Of a DNA stretch of 9,670 nucleotides, positions 6,774-9,670 are shown in pieces. A program made the translations under genes and the position numbers. The notes under the pieces were generated by a model that searched no databases, was not told where the DNA came from, and saw only the letters and a list, made by a program, of their open reading frames with translations. The stretch spans positions 2,027,976 through 2,037,645 of the forward strand of contig CP070731.1 of assembly GCA_020347545.1 (NCBI GenBank), read 5' to 3'. Numbering within the stretch: the stretch's first letter is position 1; each line of letters begins with the position of its first letter. The stretch comes from Flavobacteriaceae bacterium (lineage in GTDB: Bacteria > Bacteroidota > Bacteroidia > Flavobacteriales > Flavobacteriaceae).

Positions 6774-6777
6774 ATCT

Positions 6778-8100
6778 CTACATATCCATCCCTAAGTTGA
6801 CATCCAGTTTTTTGGCAATTAATTTGTTGATCCTTGTCTTAAGCCCGGCAATTTTAATTTTTTCAACAACATCATTACAAAAGGCAAACAGCATCAGGGC
6901 TTTTGCTTCTTTTTTTGGAATCCCTCTTGATTGAAGATAAAAGAGAGCCTTTTCATCAAGTTGCCCGATGGTACATCCATGAGAACATTTCACATCATCA
7001 GCAAAAATTTCCAGTTGAGGCTTTGCATTTATACTCGCTTTATCGCCTATCAATATATTGTCATTTTGCTGATAGGCATTCGTTTTCTGGGCCAGTTTAT
7101 CTACAATGACCTTACCGTTGAAAACACCAGTTGCACGATCATCATAAATTCCTTTGTACAATTCATGACTCTCGCAGTTTTCTTTTTTATGATGCACAAG
7201 AGTATGGTTGTCAACATGCTGTTTATTTCCCAATACTGAAATTCCATTCAAATTTGAAGTAATATGTTCTCCTTCCTGATGAAATTCAAGATTATTTCTT
7301 GTCAGTTTACCTCCAAAAGAGTAGGTGTTGACGGAAACGATGCTGCTGTCTTTTTGCTGAACATAAGTATTGTCAATCAGCGAAGCAGCACTGTTGTCGT
7401 TTTGGATCTTGTAGATATCAGCAATGGCTCTTTTATGCGAAAAAATCTCCGTCACAGCATTTGTCAGAACACTATTGTCACTTAAGCTTTGATGTCTTTC
7501 ATAGATCTGTACATGAGAATTTTCCCCGACAACCACTAAATTACGGGGCTGCAACATGATTTCTTTTTCATTCCCGGTTGAAAAATGAAGAATTTGAATC
7601 GGTTTTGGCAGTACAGTATTTTTTGGGATATTGATGAAGGCACCTTCCTTGGAAAATGCAGTATTCAATGATGTAAGGCTATCATTCTTAGCAGCGACTG
7701 TACCAAAATAGTGATCCACAACCATTTTATATTTTGGTTGTTTCAATGCCGATGACAAAATACAGATATCCGCTATTTCATGCGTAGTATCCGATAAAAA
7801 TGAGCTGTAAACCCCATCAATAAATACAATTTTGTAGGATTCAATCTCATGTAAAAAGTATTGTTTGACATCTTTGAGCTCTAAAGCACTTTCGGCTTTT
7901 GGAAAAACAGAGTAATCATTTTTAAGCAAAGCTTTCAAGGAAGTGTATTTCCATTCTTCATTTTTTCTGTCAGGAAATCCCTCCTTTTCGAACCTTTCGA
8001 TTGCTGCTGATCGGATTTCATGAACCTTTGAGTCAAGGTCTACATTTCCCCGATTCTCAAAAGCCATAAATGAGGCTACTAATTTTTCTTTTAAATCCAT
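6778..8100 (-). CDS. sufD: Fe-S cluster assembly protein SufD
   Basis: A subunit of the SufB-SufC-SufD scaffold complex that builds Fe-S clusters. At 440 aa it has normal length. The N-terminal helical domain carries RKNEEWKYTSL (45-55), a hallmark of SufD. The middle is the right-handed beta-helix core (about 160-375), ending with DDVKCSHGCTIGQLDEKALFYLQSRGI. His374 in CSHG corresponds to the histidine implicated in cluster assembly at the SufB-SufD interface (His360 in E. coli). The C-terminal helices contain FCNDVVEKI, which contacts SufC in known structures. The start lies 10 bp after the sufC stop, so it is in one operon with sufC and sufB. The stop is TAG. No terminator is visible downstream; the gene abuts the convergent oxygenase gene. 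Confidence 0.95.
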   Translation of the reverse strand: MDLKEKLVASFMAFENRGNVDLDSKVHEIRSAAIERFEKEGFPDRKNEEWKYTSLKALLKNDYSVFPKAESALELKDVKQYFLHEIESYKIVFIDGVYSSFLSDTTHEIADICILSSALKQPKYKMVVDHYFGTVAAKNDSLTSLNTAFSKEGAFINIPKNTVLPKPIQILHFSTGNEKEIMLQPRNLVVVGENSHVQIYERHQSLSDNSVLTNAVTEIFSHKRAIADIYKIQNDNSAASLIDNTYVQQKDSSIVSVNTYSFGGKLTRNNLEFHQEGEHITSNLNGISVLGNKQHVDNHTLVHHKKENCESHELYKGIYDDRATGVFNGKVIVDKLAQKTNAYQQNDNILIGDKASINAKPQLEIFADDVKCSHGCTIGQLDEKALFYLQSRGIPKKEAKALMLFAFCNDVVEKIKIAGLKTRINKLIAKKLDVNLGMDM

Positions 8101-8110
8101 AATCGTCCTT

Positions 8111-8848
8111 CTATTTCAACCAATCATAACCCTTGTCCTCAAGCTCATGAGCCAACTCTTTACCACCAGATTTAACGATCTTACCATCGTGAAGCACATG
8201 AACAAAATCAGGAACAATATAATCAAGCAATCTTTGGTAATGTGTAATCACGATCACTGCATTATTTTCATTCTTTAACTTGTTCACGCCATTGGCAACA
8301 ACTTTTAGGGCATCAATATCAAGGCCCGAATCTGTCTCATCCAGTATGGCAAGATTAGGTTCCAGCATTGCCATTTGAAAGATTTCATTTCGCTTTTTTT
8401 CTCCACCTGAAAACCCTTCGTTTAATGATCTCGAAAGAAATTTTCTATCCATTTCCAGCAACTCAGACTTTTCTCTGATCAATTTGAGCATATCTCTCGC
8501 AGGGAGATCTTCCTGGCCATTTGCTTTACGCTTCGCATTGATCGCTGTTTTAATGAAGTTGGTAGTTGTTACCCCTGGAATTTCCACGGGATATTGAAAT
8601 GACATAAAGATACCTTTGTGAGCTCTTTCATCAGGAGCCAATTCAAGAATACTTTCATCTTGAAATTCGATGTCTCCGTCCATCACCTCGTACGTTTCAT
8701 TTCCCGCAATTACGGAGGAAAGTGTACTTTTTCCAGAACCGTTTGGCCCCATTATCGCGTGAACCTCGCCTGGTTTTACATCAAGGTCAATACCTCTGAG
8801 AATTTCCTTATCCTCTATTCCTGCATGTAGGTTTTTTATCTTTAACAT
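8111..8848 (-). CDS. sufC: Fe-S cluster assembly ATPase SufC
   Basis: The ABC-type ATPase of the SUF system (245 aa, normal length). It binds SufB and SufD and drives the shape change needed for cluster formation; it is cytoplasmic and not a transporter. Walker A is GPNGSGKST (34-42), the Q-loop Gln85 is in MSFQYPVEIPG, the ABC signature is FSGGEKKR (146-153), and Walker B is LAILDETDSGLD with Asp170 and Glu171. The switch His203 lies in VITHYQRLLDY. FMSFQYPVEIPGV and EKKRNEIFQMAMLEP are specific to SufC rather than general ABC proteins. It lies 39 bp after sufB and 10 bp before sufD. Confidence 0.97.
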   Translation of the reverse strand: MLKIKNLHAGIEDKEILRGIDLDVKPGEVHAIMGPNGSGKSTLSSVIAGNETYEVMDGDIEFQDESILELAPDERAHKGIFMSFQYPVEIPGVTTTNFIKTAINAKRKANGQEDLPARDMLKLIREKSELLEMDRKFLSRSLNEGFSGGEKKRNEIFQMAMLEPNLAILDETDSGLDIDALKVVANGVNKLKNENNAVIVITHYQRLLDYIVPDFVHVLHDGKIVKSGGKELAHELEDKGYDWLK

Positions 8849-8887
8849 TGTATAATGATCTTATTGACTTTTTTCTATTTTTTCTTT

Positions 8888-9670
8888 TTATCCTACGGAT
8901 CCCTCAAGAGAAATCTCCAATAATTTTTGAGCTTCCACGGCAAATTCCATGGGTAACTTATTCAATACCTCCTTGCTAAAACCGTTAACAATCAGTGCTA
9001 TAGCTTTTTCTGTATCAATTCCTCTTTGATTACAATAGAAAAGCTGGTCTTCACCAATTTTACTGGTAGTAGCCTCGTGTTCTATTTGAGCCGATTTATT
9101 TTTAGCCTCGATATAGGGGAAGGTATGTGCCCCACATTCGTTACCCATCAACAGAGAGTCACATTGGGAGAAGTTCCGTGCATTTTCTGCTCTTGAACCA
9201 ACCTGCACCAGACCTCGATAAGAGTTTTGGGATTTTCCGGCTGAAATACCTTTTGAAATGATCGTACTTTTTGTATTCTTACCTAAATGAACCATTTTAG
9301 TTCCTGTATCCGCCTGCTGAAAGTTATTGGTAACGGCAATAGAATAAAATTCTCCCACCGAATTATCACCTTTCAATACGCAGCTTGGGTATTTCCATGT
9401 AACCGCGCTGCCCGTTTCTACCTGCGTCCAGCTGATTTTTGAATTGGTATGGCAAATTCCTCTTTTTGTAACAAAATTAAAAACCCCGCCTTTTCCTTCA
9501 TGATCCCCTGGGAACCAGTTCTGAACAGTTGAATACTTGATTTCTGCGTCATCTAAAGCGATTAGCTCAACCACGGCAGCGTGCAATTGATTTTCATCTC
9601 GCGCAGGAGCCGTACAGCCCTCAAGATAACTCACATAACTTCCTTGATCCGCAATAACAAGGGTTCGTTC
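8888..9670 (-). CDS. sufB: Fe-S cluster assembly protein SufB, C-terminal part (cut by window end)
   Basis: The scaffold subunit on which Fe-S clusters are built. The frame is open to the last base, giving the C-terminal 260 residues; full-length SufB is near 480, so about 220 are missing and the true start is outside the window. The GTG at 9632-9634 is internal (ERTLVIADQGSYVSYLEGC continues across it). Family motifs: YLEGCTAPARDENQLHAA, KYSTVQNWFPGD, SWTQVETGSAVTWKYPSC, ISAGKSQNSYRG, NFSQCDSLLMGNECGAHTFPY, EHEATTSKIGEDQLFYCNQRGI. The Cys in NECGAHTFP lies where E. coli Cys405 accepts sulfur, and the following HEATTS and GED segment carries the conserved acidic residue needed for assembly. 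First of the visible sufB-sufC-sufD operon; the promoter lies further upstream. Confidence 0.96.
   Translation of the reverse strand, partial: ERTLVIADQGSYVSYLEGCTAPARDENQLHAAVVELIALDDAEIKYSTVQNWFPGDHEGKGGVFNFVTKRGICHTNSKISWTQVETGSAVTWKYPSCVLKGDNSVGEFYSIAVTNNFQQADTGTKMVHLGKNTKSTIISKGISAGKSQNSYRGLVQVGSRAENARNFSQCDSLLMGNECGAHTFPYIEAKNKSAQIEHEATTSKIGEDQLFYCNQRGIDTEKAIALIVNGFSKEVLNKLPMEFAVEAQKLLEISLEGSVG

Noticed and set aside
9632..9634. GTG as the start of sufB
   Set aside because: Conserved SufB sequence (ERTLVIADQGSY) continues in frame to the window edge.

Overview
The window looks like chromosomal DNA from a marine-type flavobacterium (Bacteroidota, probably Flavobacteriaceae). The evidence is low-GC, A/T-rich intergenic DNA, starts without Shine-Dalgarno sequences, a TAnnTTTG-type -7 promoter box, Flavobacteriia-like lipoproteins, and SufB/C/D/S proteins that read like those of Bacteroidota. 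It is mainly core metabolism with a few accessory genes. I see no mobile element, CRISPR array, tRNA or rRNA.

Left part (1-1120, plus strand): purN (GAR transformylase) followed by rnhA (RNase HI), overlapping by 11 bp. The purN frame is intact from ATG 84 to TAA 653 except for an in-frame TAG at 111-113, in the phosphate-binding loop where relatives have serine (FASG-stop-GTNAENI). This is the most notable observation in the window: either a real nonsense mutation in a purine-synthesis gene or a sequence error. Three other genes here (the small lipoprotein, sufC and sufD) end in TAG, so TAG is a normal stop in this genome.

Middle-left (1108-3219, minus strand): a secreted M43-type zinc metalloprotease lipoprotein ends at a clear intrinsic terminator. 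It is followed directly by a small lipoprotein of unknown function, whose ATG lies just past the terminator T-run. A META/HslJ-like protein sits immediately downstream of sufS.

Right half (3229-9670): the SUF iron-sulfur cluster assembly genes sufB (partial, cut by the window end), sufC, sufD and sufS, all on the minus strand. Between sufD and sufS lie two plus-strand genes: a membrane-anchored serine beta-lactamase-like hydrolase and a cupin/JmjC-like Fe(II)/2-oxoglutarate-type oxygenase. They probably form their own two-gene operon. sufS and the META gene therefore need a separate promoter, and a perfect TATATTTG box lies in the divergent intergenic region. SufB-SufC-SufD would form the scaffold/ATPase complex and SufS would supply sulfur; no sufE or sufU is visible in the window.

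I found no convincing undescribed multi-gene system. The items worth checking are the purN stop, the terminator/start arrangement at 1516-1557, and the split suf locus.
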